A DNA stretch of 64,000 bases from Trebonia sp963811335. GTDB lineage: Bacteria > Actinomycetota > Actinomycetes > Streptosporangiales > Streptosporangiaceae. Location: NCBI GenBank assembly GCA_963811335.1, contig CAWERB010000030.1, positions 62,001-126,000 on the forward strand. Direction: 5' to 3'. The stretch's first letter is position 1. The number at the start of each line of letters is the position of its first letter. Shown piece by piece: positions 1-7,842 of the stretch. Below the pieces are notes generated by a model. The model was not told the DNA's origin. It saw only the letters and a list, made by a program, of their open reading frames with translations, and made no database searches. Made by a program: the position numbers and the translations under genes.

Positions 1-369
1 GGCGTCGGCGCGGACCAGTCGCTGATCACGGTGGGCGTGGTCTCCGAGGAAGTCGTCTCGGCGGCCTTCGCCGCGGTCCGCAAGCGCGGCATCGTCGTCG
101 TGACGGCGATGGGCGGCGCGCTGTCGGACAAGGCGGTGCACGTCAGCGCATTCGAGCTGACCGCGTTCGAGAAGCGGCTGCAGGGCGCGCTGTTCGGCCA
201 CGACAACCCGTTCGACGTCGTCCCGCGGATGCTCGAGCTGTACCGGGCGGGCAAGCTCAAGCTCGACGAGCTGATCACCACCCGCTACACCCTCGACCAG
301 GTCAACCAGGGCTACGAGGACATGATGGCGGGCCGGAACATCCGCGGCGTCATCATCCACGAGCACTGA
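1..369 (+). CDS. NDMA-dependent alcohol dehydrogenase, C-terminal part (5' end outside window)
   Basis: The frame is open from base 1 and ends at TGA 367-369, so only about 122 C-terminal residues are visible. The sequence (…VVTAMGG…, AFEKRLQGALFG, a C-terminal IRGVIIHEH) matches the NAD-binding and C-terminal parts of zinc-type medium-chain alcohol dehydrogenases. It most resembles the actinobacterial NDMA-dependent group, whose bound nicotinamide is recycled by an external acceptor believed to be mycofactocin. Mycofactocin genes lie 28-32 kb and 42 kb into this window, which supports that reading. The catalytic zinc ligands would be upstream and are not seen. It could also be another class III-like alcohol dehydrogenase. 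Confidence 0.75.
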   Translation, partial: GVGADQSLITVGVVSEEVVSAAFAAVRKRGIVVVTAMGGALSDKAVHVSAFELTAFEKRLQGALFGHDNPFDVVPRMLELYRAGKLKLDELITTRYTLDQVNQGYEDMMAGRNIRGVIIHEH

Positions 370-403
370 GGCGGCGGCTTACGCGCTGACGCGGAGCCCG
401 CAC

Positions 404-437
404 CCGTTCTGGATACTCCATGACTCTTCCAGAACGG
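404..437 (+). terminator. Hairpin terminator after the alcohol dehydrogenase
   Basis: CCGTTCTGGA (404-413) and TCCAGAACGG (428-437) form a perfect 10-bp stem with a 14-nt loop, 34 nt after the stop codon. There is no U-tract, as is common for actinobacterial terminators. The dyad is symmetrical and could also stop the leftward kinase transcript. Confidence 0.55.
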
Positions 438-506
438 CGGCGGGCTCTTCCGTTCCCGCACCGCGGCGCCGCCGGGCGGCCGCGGACTCCGCGACCGCGC
501 GTCTGC

Positions 507-533
507 GCGCTCCGCGCGCCTGTTGCTGTTATC
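507..533 (+). repeat. Dispersed repeat, copy A (degenerate)
   Basis: GCGCTCCGCGC (507-517) followed by TTGCTGTTATC (523-533) matches the head of the repeat found at 4342, 12671 and 28510, with a few changes in the middle. Unlike copies B and C it has no GATAGTGGA box 23 nt downstream. It lies between the alcohol dehydrogenase and the kinase and touches the kinase 3' end. Confidence 0.5.
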
Positions 534-1117
534 AGCAGCGGGGTGGCCCTGGCGACGCCTGCGGCGCGGCCGGCGATGACGGGCGGGTGAGCCGCACCAG
601 GCTCGCGCCGGGGTCGCCAGGATCCGGTCGACCGTCTGCTCCGGCCGACAGCCCCGTCGAGTCGAGCCACAGGCCTAGCCTGGCCGTCTCGCGCCGCAGC
701 ACGTCACGCAGCTCCCCCACGTCCCAGTCGTCGCCGTAGGCGGTCTTCGAACGGCTGCGGTCACGTTCCGCCACCGCGGTCGCGCAAGGGTCGAGAACTA
801 CCAGGTGCATTCGGGCACCGGGACAAGCGCGAGGAACTCGCGCAGCACCGGGCCGATGATCACGTCCTCGACGACCACGTCGAACCCGGCGTCCAGGTAG
901 ACCAAGGCGACCGCGAGCGCACCCTGGTAGCGCAGCAGCAGCTGGCCCAGCTCCGCCTCCCCGGCGTCCGGCCGCATGTCGGCGCGCCCGGTCACCACCA
1001 TCGCCCTGATCGCGTCGCCGGGCACGCAGACGGCACGGTCGCAGGCGGGACGGCGAGCAGCCTGGCGACGGTTGTCTTGCCCGCCGCGGGCACGCCGGAG
1101 ATCACGAACAGCGGCAC
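532..1117 (-). pseudogene. P-loop kinase-like protein, two frameshifts
   Basis: Read leftward from GTG 1117 the protein starts VPLFVISGVPAAGKTTVARLLA, with a Walker A motif (GVPAAGKT) about ten residues in. It resembles small chloramphenicol-phosphotransferase/adenylate-kinase-like P-loop enzymes. The frame shifts near 1045 to give RAVCVPGDAIRAMVV…DVVVEDVIIGPVLREFLALVP, then shifts again near 820 to give MHLVVLDP…SKTAYGDDWDV…LGLWLDSTGL, ending at 532. The three segments join into a sensible kinase of about 195 residues. The gene is therefore either decayed or carries two indel errors. The substrate is unknown. It is divergent from the amidohydrolase at 1158. Confidence 0.6.
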
Positions 1118-1157
1118 ACCATGATCCTGCCACCGGGCCGCGCCGTACGATGACCGG

Positions 1158-2009
1158 GTGCGAGCCATTGACTTCCACGTGCACCTGCCGACACCCGACT
1201 GGCTTGACGGCTCCATGGCCGGCTACGTCGAGGCGGCCGAGGCGTACTTCAGGTCCCGGGTGGAGCGGCAGTCCCTCGACGAGCTCGCGGGCAAGTACCG
1301 CGCGCTCGACGCGACGGCGGTGCTGCTCGCCTGGGACGCGGAGACCGCGACCGGCCGCCCCCGGGTGCCTAACTCCACGGTGGCCGCCGCGGTGGCCGAG
1401 CATCCCGACGCGTTCGCCGGCATCGGCTCGGTGGACCCGCACAAGGAGTCCGCCGTCGACGAGGTGGCGGAGATCGCCGCGCTCGGGCTGCGCGGCGTCA
1501 AGTTCCACCCGTCGCTGCAGGCGTTCGCGCCGGACGACGAGCGGTTCTGGCCGGTGTTCGCCGCCTGCGCCGAGCACGGGCTGCTCGCCCTGTTCCACAC
1601 CGGGACCAGCGGCATCGGCGCCAGGCAGCCGGGCGGGCAGGGCATCAGGATCGACTACTCGCACCCGCTCAAGCTGGACGCGGTCGCCGCGGCGTTCCCG
1701 GAGCTGACCGTGGTGGCCGCGCACTTCGGCTGGCCCTGGCACATGGACCTGCTGGCGATGGCGCTGCACAAGACCAACGTCTACATCGACATCTCCGGCT
1801 GGTCGCCCAAGCGGATGCCGGCCGAGGTCACCCGCGAGATGAAGGGCCGCCTGTCCGGCCAGTTCGTCTGGGGCAGCGACTTCCCGTTCATCGCACCCGA
1901 GCGCTGCCTCGGCGAGTTGTCCGAGCTCGGCCTGGACACCCCGGTCCTGCTGCACGACAACGCCGCCCGCATCCTGCGCCTGGCAGGCGCAGCCGTAAGT
2001 TCTGGCTGA
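1158..2009 (+). CDS. Amidohydrolase family 2 (ACMSD-like) metal-dependent hydrolase
   Basis: 283 residues from GTG 1158, a usual length for the amidohydrolase_2 (PF04909) TIM-barrel family that includes 2-amino-3-carboxymuconate semialdehyde decarboxylase. Metal-site motifs run in the expected order: the N-terminal HVH (residues 7-9), KFHP (115-118), FHTGTSG (146-152), AHFGWPW (188-194) and GSDFPF (239-244). The product is probably a cytoplasmic decarboxylase or hydrolase of a carboxylated ring or lactone. The substrate cannot be told. The gene is divergent from the kinase gene, and its 3' end overlaps the open frame of the convergent LON-domain gene. Confidence 0.8.
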   Translation: MRAIDFHVHLPTPDWLDGSMAGYVEAAEAYFRSRVERQSLDELAGKYRALDATAVLLAWDAETATGRPRVPNSTVAAAVAEHPDAFAGIGSVDPHKESAVDEVAEIAALGLRGVKFHPSLQAFAPDDERFWPVFAACAEHGLLALFHTGTSGIGARQPGGQGIRIDYSHPLKLDAVAAAFPELTVVAAHFGWPWHMDLLAMALHKTNVYIDISGWSPKRMPAEVTREMKGRLSGQFVWGSDFPFIAPERCLGELSELGLDTPVLLHDNAARILRLAGAAVSSG

Positions 2010-2685
2010 ACGGCTCGAACGCGAAGTCGGGCGCCGGGCGCGACGTGGTGGCGCGGAGCATCGCGGCCTCGCGCACGAGCAGGGAGCGCTCAAGCCGCAG
2101 CCGGTCGAGCGCCGCCGGGGCGGCGAGCAGCGACTGGCGCTCCGGCAGGTCGATGATCATCGCGGCGCCGACCACATAGGACAGCAGCAGCGGCTCGTCC
2201 GGCAGGTCGGCGACGTTGACCACACCGCCGCCCCGGTCCGCCAGGGCGTTCAGGTAGCCGCGGAACCCGGCCTGCACCTGGTGCGTCACGAACGCGAGGG
2301 CGCTCGGCGTGGCCTGCGCCGCATCGCCGGAGAGCTCCTCCTCGGGGAGCATCTCGACCTCGCCCTGGAAATAAGGCAGCGAGTCGTCCACCCGCAGCAG
2401 CCGGAACCGCTCGGTGCCCACCGTGGCCAGGTCGAACCGGCCGTCCGGGTGCGGCGCGATCTGACGGACCTCGGCCACGCAGCCGACGTCGTACAGCGCG
2501 GTGACCCCGTCCGCGCCCACCTCACGGCCCTTGCGGATGGCGATCACGCCGAACCGCCGCGGCTCGGGCTGCGCCTGCAAGTCGGCGGCGAGCTGCCGGT
2601 ACCGCTCCTCGAATATGTGCAGGGGCAAGCGCATGCCGGGAAACAGCACCGCCGACAGCGGGAACAGGGGCAGCAGCTCACTCAT
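1888..2685 (-). CDS. LON substrate-binding domain protein
   Basis: Starts at ATG 2685 with MSELLPLFPLSAVLFPGMRLPLHIFEERY, the classic opening of stand-alone Lon N-terminal (LAN, PF02190) domain proteins. The domain covers about 200 residues and ends with DLPERQSLLAAP…RLRLERSLLVREAAML. These proteins lack the ATPase and protease parts of Lon and have no firm function. Homologues normally stop soon after the FAFEPFSQN segment (near 2005). Here the frame stays open to 1888, antisense to the amidohydrolase 3' end, so a stop may have been lost by an indel. It is divergent from the AspRS leader. Confidence 0.8.
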   Translation of the reverse strand: MSELLPLFPLSAVLFPGMRLPLHIFEERYRQLAADLQAQPEPRRFGVIAIRKGREVGADGVTALYDVGCVAEVRQIAPHPDGRFDLATVGTERFRLLRVDDSLPYFQGEVEMLPEEELSGDAAQATPSALAFVTHQVQAGFRGYLNALADRGGGVVNVADLPDEPLLLSYVVGAAMIIDLPERQSLLAAPAALDRLRLERSLLVREAAMLRATTSRPAPDFAFEPFSQNLRLRLPGAGCGRRCRAAGPGCPGRARTTRRGSARVR

Positions 2686-2789
2686 ATCGAGAAAATTACA
2701 TCCCGCGGGCACGGGCGTCCCGCACGCGCTGGTCAGTAATTTCGTTGCCTGCCCGTCGCGGCGCCGCCTACCCTCGTGGGCAACGCGTA

Positions 2790-3000
2790 GACAGGGACCA
2801 AGTAGCCGGGGACCGCACGAGCCGAGAGAGCCGCCGGGAGCTGTGAAGGCGGCGTCGTGTCCCCCGCGCGAAGACACCCCCGAGCGTTTGCTTAACGAGG
2901 CCGCCGGAGTCCCCGGCGGCGAAGGTGCGGTGGCACCGCGAGTCCACCCTTCTCGCCCGCACCTCCAAGGGATCAGTCACGAGGTCCCGAGGAGGACCAT
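2790..3000 (+). ncRNA. T-box riboswitch leader, Asp (GAC) specifier, translational type
   Basis: The leader of the AspRS gene shows the T-box parts in order. The 5' AAGTAG segment (2810-2815) faces a specifier-loop strand GCGAAGACA, in which GAA precedes the codon GAC (2873-2875) and A2876. A long stem I is seen: GGGGA pairs with TCCCC, CACGA with TCGTG, and distal GCCGCC with GGCGGC around an AGAGA bulge. The T-box core is GGTGGCACCGCG near 2929-2940. Its TGGC (2931-2934) complements a tRNA 3' end GCCA, fitting discriminator G73 of tRNA-Asp. ACCTCC (2961-2966) can pair with the GAGGT/GGAGG region that holds the ribosome site (2991-2995), so control is probably translational, as in actinobacterial ileS leaders. 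Uncharged tRNA-Asp should expose the start at 3005. Confidence 0.85.
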
Positions 3001-3004
3001 AGCG

Positions 3005-4303
3005 ATGATCCGCACACCCATCGCCGGCCTGGGCGGCCAGGCAGGCGAGACCGTCACCATCGCGGGCTGGGCGCAGGCACTGCGCCTGCAGCGCGCCATG
3101 CAGTTCATTGTCGTCCGCGACCACACCGGCACCGTCCAGGTCACCCACCGGCGGGACGGCGGCCCGCTCGACGCGGCGCTCGACGGGCTGACCGCCGAGT
3201 CCGCGATCCGGGTCACCGGCCGGGTCAAGGCCAACCCGGTGGTCTCGCTCGGCGGGCTCGAAATCATCCCGGACGAGGTCGTCGTGGAGAACCCGGCGCA
3301 GGCTCCGCTGCCGACCGACTCACGCACCGGCCCGGAGGGACGGCTCGACTGGCGGTTCCTTGACGTCAGGCGGCGGCCCGCCGCCCGGCTCGTGTTCGAG
3401 GTGCAGACGACCGTCGAGCGGGCGATGCGCGAGTTCGCCTACGCGGCGGGCTGCACGGAGATGCACACCCCCAAGCTGATGGGCACCGCCTCGGAGTCGG
3501 GCGCGGAGGTCTTCGAGGTCGGTTACTTCGGCCGCGCGGCGTACCTGGCGCAGTCGCCGCAGTTCTACAAGCAGATGGCGATCGCGGCCGGCGTCGACCG
3601 GGTCTTCGAGGTCGGCCCGGTGTTCCGCGCCGAGCCGTCGTTCACCTCACGGCACGCCACCGAGTTCACCGGCGTGGACGTGGAACTGGCGTGGATCAGC
3701 TCGGTCGAGGACGTGATGAGCTTCGAGGAGCGGATGCTCGCGCACGTCCTGGCCACGGTCGCCGCCGCGCACGGCGCGGCGATCGAGGAGCACTTCAAGA
3801 CCGAGGTGACGGTGCCGCGGGTCCCGTTCCCGCGCCTCACCCTCGCCGACGCCCACGCCATGATCGGAACGGGGGCGGCCGGCTCCGTCCCCGCCGACCT
3901 GGACCCGGCGGGCGAGCGGGCCACCTCCGCGCGGATCTCATCGGAGACCGGGCACGAGTTCGCGTTCGTGACGGAGTACCCGGCCTCCGTTCGGCCGTTC
4001 TATCACCTGCGGCCGGCCGGGAAACCGGAGCTGACCGCGAGCTTCGACCTGCTGTGGAAGGGACTTGAGGTCACCACCGGGGCGCAGCGTGAGCATCGGT
4101 ACCCCGTGCTGCTCGCGCAGGCGGCCGAGAAGGGGCTGAGTCCCGAGCCGATGGCGAGCTACCTGGACTGCTTCCGCTACGGGTGCCCGCCGCACGGCGG
4201 GTTCGGGCTTGGCCTCGGCCGCCTGCTCATGGCGCTGCTCGGCCTGGAGTCGATCAGGGACGCCACGTTCCTGTTCCGCGGCCCGAACCGGCTGGCGCCG
4301 TAA
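3005..4303 (+). CDS. aspS2: Aspartyl-tRNA synthetase, short (archaeal-type/AspS2-like) form
   Basis: 432 residues from ATG 3005, 10 nt after GGAGG. It has an N-terminal OB-fold anticodon domain (residues ~1-110), a class II core with motif 2 (VFRAEPSFTSRHATEFTGVD) and motif 3 (GFGLGLGRLLMALLGLESIRDA, C-terminal). The length and lack of the ~120-residue GAD insertion separate it from the usual ~590-residue bacterial AspRS. It belongs with the archaeal-type synthetases that are often non-discriminating and charge both tRNA-Asp and tRNA-Asn. The T-box upstream reads tRNA-Asp. A housekeeping long AspRS is presumably elsewhere, so this may be a second or stress/resistance copy (inference). Confidence 0.85.
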   Translation: MIRTPIAGLGGQAGETVTIAGWAQALRLQRAMQFIVVRDHTGTVQVTHRRDGGPLDAALDGLTAESAIRVTGRVKANPVVSLGGLEIIPDEVVVENPAQAPLPTDSRTGPEGRLDWRFLDVRRRPAARLVFEVQTTVERAMREFAYAAGCTEMHTPKLMGTASESGAEVFEVGYFGRAAYLAQSPQFYKQMAIAAGVDRVFEVGPVFRAEPSFTSRHATEFTGVDVELAWISSVEDVMSFEERMLAHVLATVAAAHGAAIEEHFKTEVTVPRVPFPRLTLADAHAMIGTGAAGSVPADLDPAGERATSARISSETGHEFAFVTEYPASVRPFYHLRPAGKPELTASFDLLWKGLEVTTGAQREHRYPVLLAQAAEKGLSPEPMASYLDCFRYGCPPHGGFGLGLGRLLMALLGLESIRDATFLFRGPNRLAP

Positions 4304-4341
4304 CGCCGGCGACGACCCCCGCGGGCGCCCGGCCCGGTTCC

Positions 4342-4445
4342 GGCGCTCCGCGCTTCTTGCTGTTATCAGGAGCCATGCGGAGCAGGACGGGATAGTGGAT
4401 GGTTCGGCACACCTCGCAGTGTCAGCGATAATCACACATATGACC
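4342..4445 (+). repeat. Dispersed structured repeat, copy B
   Basis: A 26-nt head at 4342-4367 contains GCTTCTTGCTGTTATC and is identical to the head of copy C at 12671-12696. Exactly 23 unrelated nt follow, then GATAGTGGA (4391-4399), the same spacing as in copy C. The tail to about 4445 has only weak dyads (GGCACAC/GTGTC). It sits in the gap between the convergent AspRS and AbiEii-like genes. Confidence 0.65.
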
Positions 4446-4471
4446 GATGCCCCGCACGCGGCTGGGGTCCT

Positions 4472-5140
4472 TCACCTGGCCTGAGCGGATAAGCGACCGC
4501 GGGCGGTGATGATCTCGCGTTGCCGCCGGGTCCAGTAGTCGACGATTTCGGATCGCGGGACGGGCAGGGCATCGTCGGGATCGACGTCATCGAAGTAGCC
4601 GAGGCCGAGCAGGATGTGGTTGATCGCCTGCTGCGGGTACTCGGGCTGGAAGCGCGCGACGAACAGGGCCAGGCCCTCGTCGGCTGTCCGTCCGGTCCGC
4701 TGCTCGATCGTCATCAGGTCAAGGTAGTCGCGCAGTTCACCGCGATCGCCGACCACCTTCAGCTTCATCGCGATCAGGTCGCTGAGCCCGGCGACGCGGA
4801 GACTGTCTGTCTCCTGGGGCTGCTCAAGCCGGTGCTGCGGGCGGCTCTCGTCCGCATGGAGGAACTGCACCTTGGTAGCGGAAAACAGACCATTGAGGGT
4901 CCCCGGCGAACGCTCGGTAACCGCGAACGGGCCGGCTGCGGAGAGGCGGGCAAGGGCGTCCAGGTCGATTCTGCCGTGGTGGTAGAAGAAGTCCAGGTCC
5001 CTGCTGATCCGGTGCCCGAGGTGGACGGCGATCGCCGTTCCGCCGCCGAGGTACGCCTCCGGCGGGACGATCGGTGCGATGGCATCCCAGGTCGCAGCGG
5101 TGTCGGGCGGGAGGATCGCGCGGATGCGGTCAGACGGCAT
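4472..5140 (-). CDS. AbiEii-like nucleotidyltransferase (putative toxin)
   Basis: 222 residues with the DNA-polymerase-beta-like nucleotidyltransferase signature GGGTAIAVH (32-40) followed by RDLDFF (47-52), and a later MKLKVVGDRGELRDYLDL helix typical of AbiEii/MNT-type proteins. In AbiE systems this enzyme is the toxin and is paired with a winged-helix AbiEi antitoxin. Its start overlaps the end of the upstream gene by 11 nt, and that gene encodes a helix-turn-helix protein, which matches this arrangement. It may act in phage defence or plasmid maintenance, or be a domesticated nucleotidyltransferase. No activity can be shown from sequence. Confidence 0.75.
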   Translation of the reverse strand: MPSDRIRAILPPDTAATWDAIAPIVPPEAYLGGGTAIAVHLGHRISRDLDFFYHHGRIDLDALARLSAAGPFAVTERSPGTLNGLFSATKVQFLHADESRPQHRLEQPQETDSLRVAGLSDLIAMKLKVVGDRGELRDYLDLMTIEQRTGRTADEGLALFVARFQPEYPQQAINHILLGLGYFDDVDPDDALPVPRSEIVDYWTRRQREIITARGRLSAQAR

Positions 5141-5845
5141 GGGGCGCGTGGCGGGCGAGGTTATGCGCGAGCGCCCGCTGGGCCGGCTCGAGGCCGCGCG
5201 TCGCGGCCGCGTGCTCCCAGGCGCTGGCGGGCAGGTTCGCCGTTCCCCAGGCGAGGCCGTCGGGATCGAAGGACGTGATCAGCGGGCGGGCGATGAACGG
5301 CGCCGAGGCGGCAACGTCGAGCTGGGCCGGGGCCGTGTTCCAGAACAGGTGCAGCAGGTGCGGCGGAACCCGCTTCGCGGGGGGCTGCTGATGGCGGGCG
5401 GGCAGCCGCACCCCGGCGATCGCCGGGGCAAGCCCGAGCCATTGCGGGGAGCTGAAGCGGACCTGGTACACCGTTGCCTCGGCGGCGTGCCCTCTGGCCA
5501 GCATCATCGGCGTCGCCGTTATGAGGCCGCCGGAGACCAGCCGGGCAAGGGCACGGGCGGCGGCGGTCGGTGAGACGCCCGCCGTGCCGCCTCGCGCACG
5601 GACGCCACACCGCGCGGTGACCGCGAGAGGGCAGCGAGTACCCTGGCCTCCACTCGGGACAGGTCAGGCATCGGCGCTGCCGCGCCCAGCTCGAGGGCAA
5701 GCTCATCCACCTGTCCCGGTGTCAGCCGGAATGTGCCTGATACTGTGCGCTCGACGTGCATGCCTAGCCGGTCGACGGCGCGCCGTACCCGTGGCGCTGA
5801 GGTTCCCAGAGCCCGGGCCGCAGCCGTGAGACTATAGGTGTCCAT
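5130..5845 (-). pseudogene. AbiEi-like winged-helix antitoxin/regulator, one frameshift
   Basis: From ATG 5845 the first frame gives MDTYSLTAAARALGTSAPRVRRAVDRLG (helix-turn-helix), then RVEARVLAALSRSPRGVASVREAARRA. A 1-nt shift near 5578 is needed to continue as GVSPTAAARALARLVSGGLITATP…, a winged-helix domain, and on to the stop at 5130. Joined, it is about 238 residues. The order of regulator then nucleotidyltransferase, with overlapping ends, is that of a type IV AbiE toxin-antitoxin operon. The N-terminal HTH could autoregulate the pair. The break may be a sequencing error, since the nucleotidyltransferase is intact. Confidence 0.6.
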
Positions 5846-6055
5846 ATCGTTACGATACCAGGTTGCAGCGTATTCCCCATTAGGCGTGGTCGCGGTGCTG
5901 TCAATTGCCGGTGGGAAGGAAACTTCAGGGCCCAGTTGGTGGTGAGATCCGGCTGTTGCGACTGGGGATGGTGCCCGGTTTCATGGCAGTATGCGACCTG
6001 CGTGTGCATGGGAGGTTGCCGGGTATCTTGCCGGATGGCCTGGCCTGCGGCGGCT

Positions 6056-6353
6056 TCAGGATAGGCCCGGCTGGACCGGGCCGGTCTCGTAGGCGATCAC
6101 GACCAGCTGGGCCCGGTCTCGGGCGCCGAGCTTGGCCATCGTCCGGTTGATGTGGGTCTTGGCGGTCAGCGGGCTCATGAACAGGGCTGCGGCGATCTCC
6201 TCGTTACTCATGCCCGCGGCGACCCGGCCGAGCACCTCTCGCTCTCGTTCGGTGAGTACCGACAGGACTGGCCAGGATGATGACGCGCCGCCGCTCAGCT
6301 CGGGGTCTGCGGCGATCTGCCGGGTTGCCTCCAGCCCGTCGGAGCCGCAGGAA
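6056..6353 (-). pseudogene. Remnant of a NarL/LuxR-type response regulator
   Basis: Read leftward with no usable start, the frame gives DGLEATRQIAADPELSG, a piece of a receiver domain helix. It is joined directly to PVLSVLTEREREVLGRVAAG, MSNEEIAAALFMSPLTAKTH and INRTMAKLGARDRAQLVVIA, a complete LuxR-type DNA-binding domain, and ends at TGA 6056. Most of the receiver domain, including the phosphoacceptor Asp, is missing. It looks like an internal deletion product of a two-component regulator. It may have belonged with the ABC transporters that follow. Confidence 0.7.
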
Positions 6354-6388
6354 CCGGCTGTGCAAGGTCGGCGTTGCCGTAGAGATAT

Positions 6389-6423
6389 ATGTCGGGTATT
6401 ATGTTGGACATGATGTCGGGTAT
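6389..6423 (+). promoter_or_regulatory. Probable promoter and PadR operator
   Basis: ATGTCGGGTAT occurs twice (6389-6399 and 6413-6423), overlapping the perfect palindrome GACATGATGTC (6407-6417). The pattern ATGT…ACAT resembles PadR-family operators. TATTAT at 6397-6402 could be a -10 box. The site lies about 10 nt before the PadR start, fitting autorepression of the PadR/ABC operon. Confidence 0.5.
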
Positions 6424-6432
6424 GGTGATGTG

Positions 6433-7071
6433 GTGAGCGTCCCGCACGTGCTGCTGGCGCTGCTGTCGGAGGGGCCGAAGTACGGGCTGCAGCTGCGCGA
6501 GGAGTTCGAGGCCGGGACGGGGGAGGTGTGGCCGCTGAACGTCGGCCAGGTGTACAAGACGCTGGGCCGGCTGGAGCGCGACGGGCTGGCCGAGTCCGAG
6601 GGGGCCGGGCAGGAGGGGCCGCAGAAGCGGTTCCGTATCACGGCCGGGGGCCGGGAGGCGCTGGCCGCCTGGCTGCGCACGCCGCCGGATCTGTCCTCAC
6701 CGCCCCGCGATGAGCCGCTGATGAAGGTGCTGGTGGCGGCCCGGCTGCCGGGCACGGGCGCGCATGAGGTGATCCAGGCGCACCGCGTGTACCTGCTGGA
6801 GCTGATGCAGCAGTGGACGCGGCTGAAGGAGGGCGAGGCCCGCGATGACCTGAGCCTGGCGCTGGTGGTCGACGCCGAGATCTTCCGGCTGGACGCGGTG
6901 ATCCGGTGGCTGGACGCCGCGGAAGTGCGCCTGGCGCAGGCCGCCGCCGCGCCGCCCCGGCCCGCTGCCGTCCCCGCTCCTGCCACGGTACCGCAGCTTC
7001 GCCGGTGGGGGCCAGGCGATGAGCCGGCCGGGACCGGGCGGGGACAGCGGGACCGCGGCGAGCGTGCTTGA
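6433..7071 (+). CDS. PadR-family transcriptional regulator
   Basis: About 212 residues from GTG 6433 (GTG 6430 is an equal choice). The N-terminal winged helix is typical: VPHVLLALLSEGPKYGLQL, VGQVYKTLGRLERDGL, then QKRFRITAGGREALAAWL. A C-terminal helical dimerisation region (LMKVLVAARL…LLELMQQWTRL) follows. PadR proteins repress nearby transporter genes and are relieved by ligands. The gene overlaps the following ATPase gene by 53 nt, so it is translationally coupled to it and probably controls the exporter. The repeat-rich site just upstream is a likely autoregulatory operator. Confidence 0.85.
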   Translation: MSVPHVLLALLSEGPKYGLQLREEFEAGTGEVWPLNVGQVYKTLGRLERDGLAESEGAGQEGPQKRFRITAGGREALAAWLRTPPDLSSPPRDEPLMKVLVAARLPGTGAHEVIQAHRVYLLELMQQWTRLKEGEARDDLSLALVVDAEIFRLDAVIRWLDAAEVRLAQAAAAPPRPAAVPAPATVPQLRRWGPGDEPAGTGRGQRDRGERA

Positions 7072-7777
7072 GCTGCGCGGCGTGTCGAAGACCTACGGGC
7101 AGGGGCCTGCCGTGGTGCACGCGCTGGCCGAGGTGGACCTGACGGTGCGGGCCGGGGAGATGGTGGCGGTGATGGGGCCGAGCGGGTCGGGCAAGTCCAC
7201 GCTGCTGACCATCGCCGGGAGCCTGGAGGACCCCACCAGCGGGCAGGTGCTGGTCTGCGGCATGGCGCTGGCGGGGATGCCGCGGGGGCGCAGGGCACGG
7301 CTGCGGCGCCGGGTGATCGGGTACGTGTTCCAGGATTACAACCTGCTGCCCGGGCTGACCGCCGCCGAGAACGTCAGCTTGCCGCTGGAGCTGGACGGGG
7401 TCCCGGTGCCGAGGGCGCGCGCCGCCGCGCTGGCCGCGCTGGCCGCGCTCGGGGTGGCCGACCGGGCGGGCCGGTTCCCCGATGAGCTGTCCGGCGGCGA
7501 GCGGCAGCGGGCGGCGATCGCCCGCGCCGTGGCCGGCGACGAGCGGCTGCTGCTGGCCGACGAGCCGTCCGGCGCGCTGGACTCGGTGAACGCCGGCGAG
7601 GTGATGCGGCTGCTGCACGAGGCATGCCAGCGGGGCGTGGCCGCCGTCGTGGTGACCCACGACGCGCAGCTGGCCGCCTGGGCCGACCGGATCGTCCTGC
7701 TGCGCGACGGGCGGCTGACCGGCGCCACGACCCGGCCGCCCGGCCCCGAGTCCCTCCTCGTGCCCGGGGAGACCTGA
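7019..7777 (+). CDS. ABC exporter ATP-binding protein, MacB/LolD type
   Basis: 252 residues with Walker A GPSGSGKST, Q-loop VFQDYNLLPGLTAAENV, signature LSGGERQRAAIARA, Walker B LLLADEPSGALDS and H-loop VVVTHD. GALDS and the short length place it with MacB/LolD/FtsE-type ATPases that energise FtsX-like permeases. The following gene encodes such a permease, though it is broken. The gene is translationally coupled to the PadR gene, so it is probably a drug or peptide efflux or cell-envelope stress system. The ATPase frame itself is intact. Confidence 0.88.
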   Translation: MSRPGPGGDSGTAASVLELRGVSKTYGQGPAVVHALAEVDLTVRAGEMVAVMGPSGSGKSTLLTIAGSLEDPTSGQVLVCGMALAGMPRGRRARLRRRVIGYVFQDYNLLPGLTAAENVSLPLELDGVPVPRARAAALAALAALGVADRAGRFPDELSGGERQRAAIARAVAGDERLLLADEPSGALDSVNAGEVMRLLHEACQRGVAAVVVTHDAQLAAWADRIVLLRDGRLTGATTRPPGPESLLVPGET

Positions 7778-7842
7778 TTAGCACTGTCCTGCCCGATCTC
7801 GCCGGCCTCCCCGACCTGGACGCGGGCGCGGGCAGCGGGATC

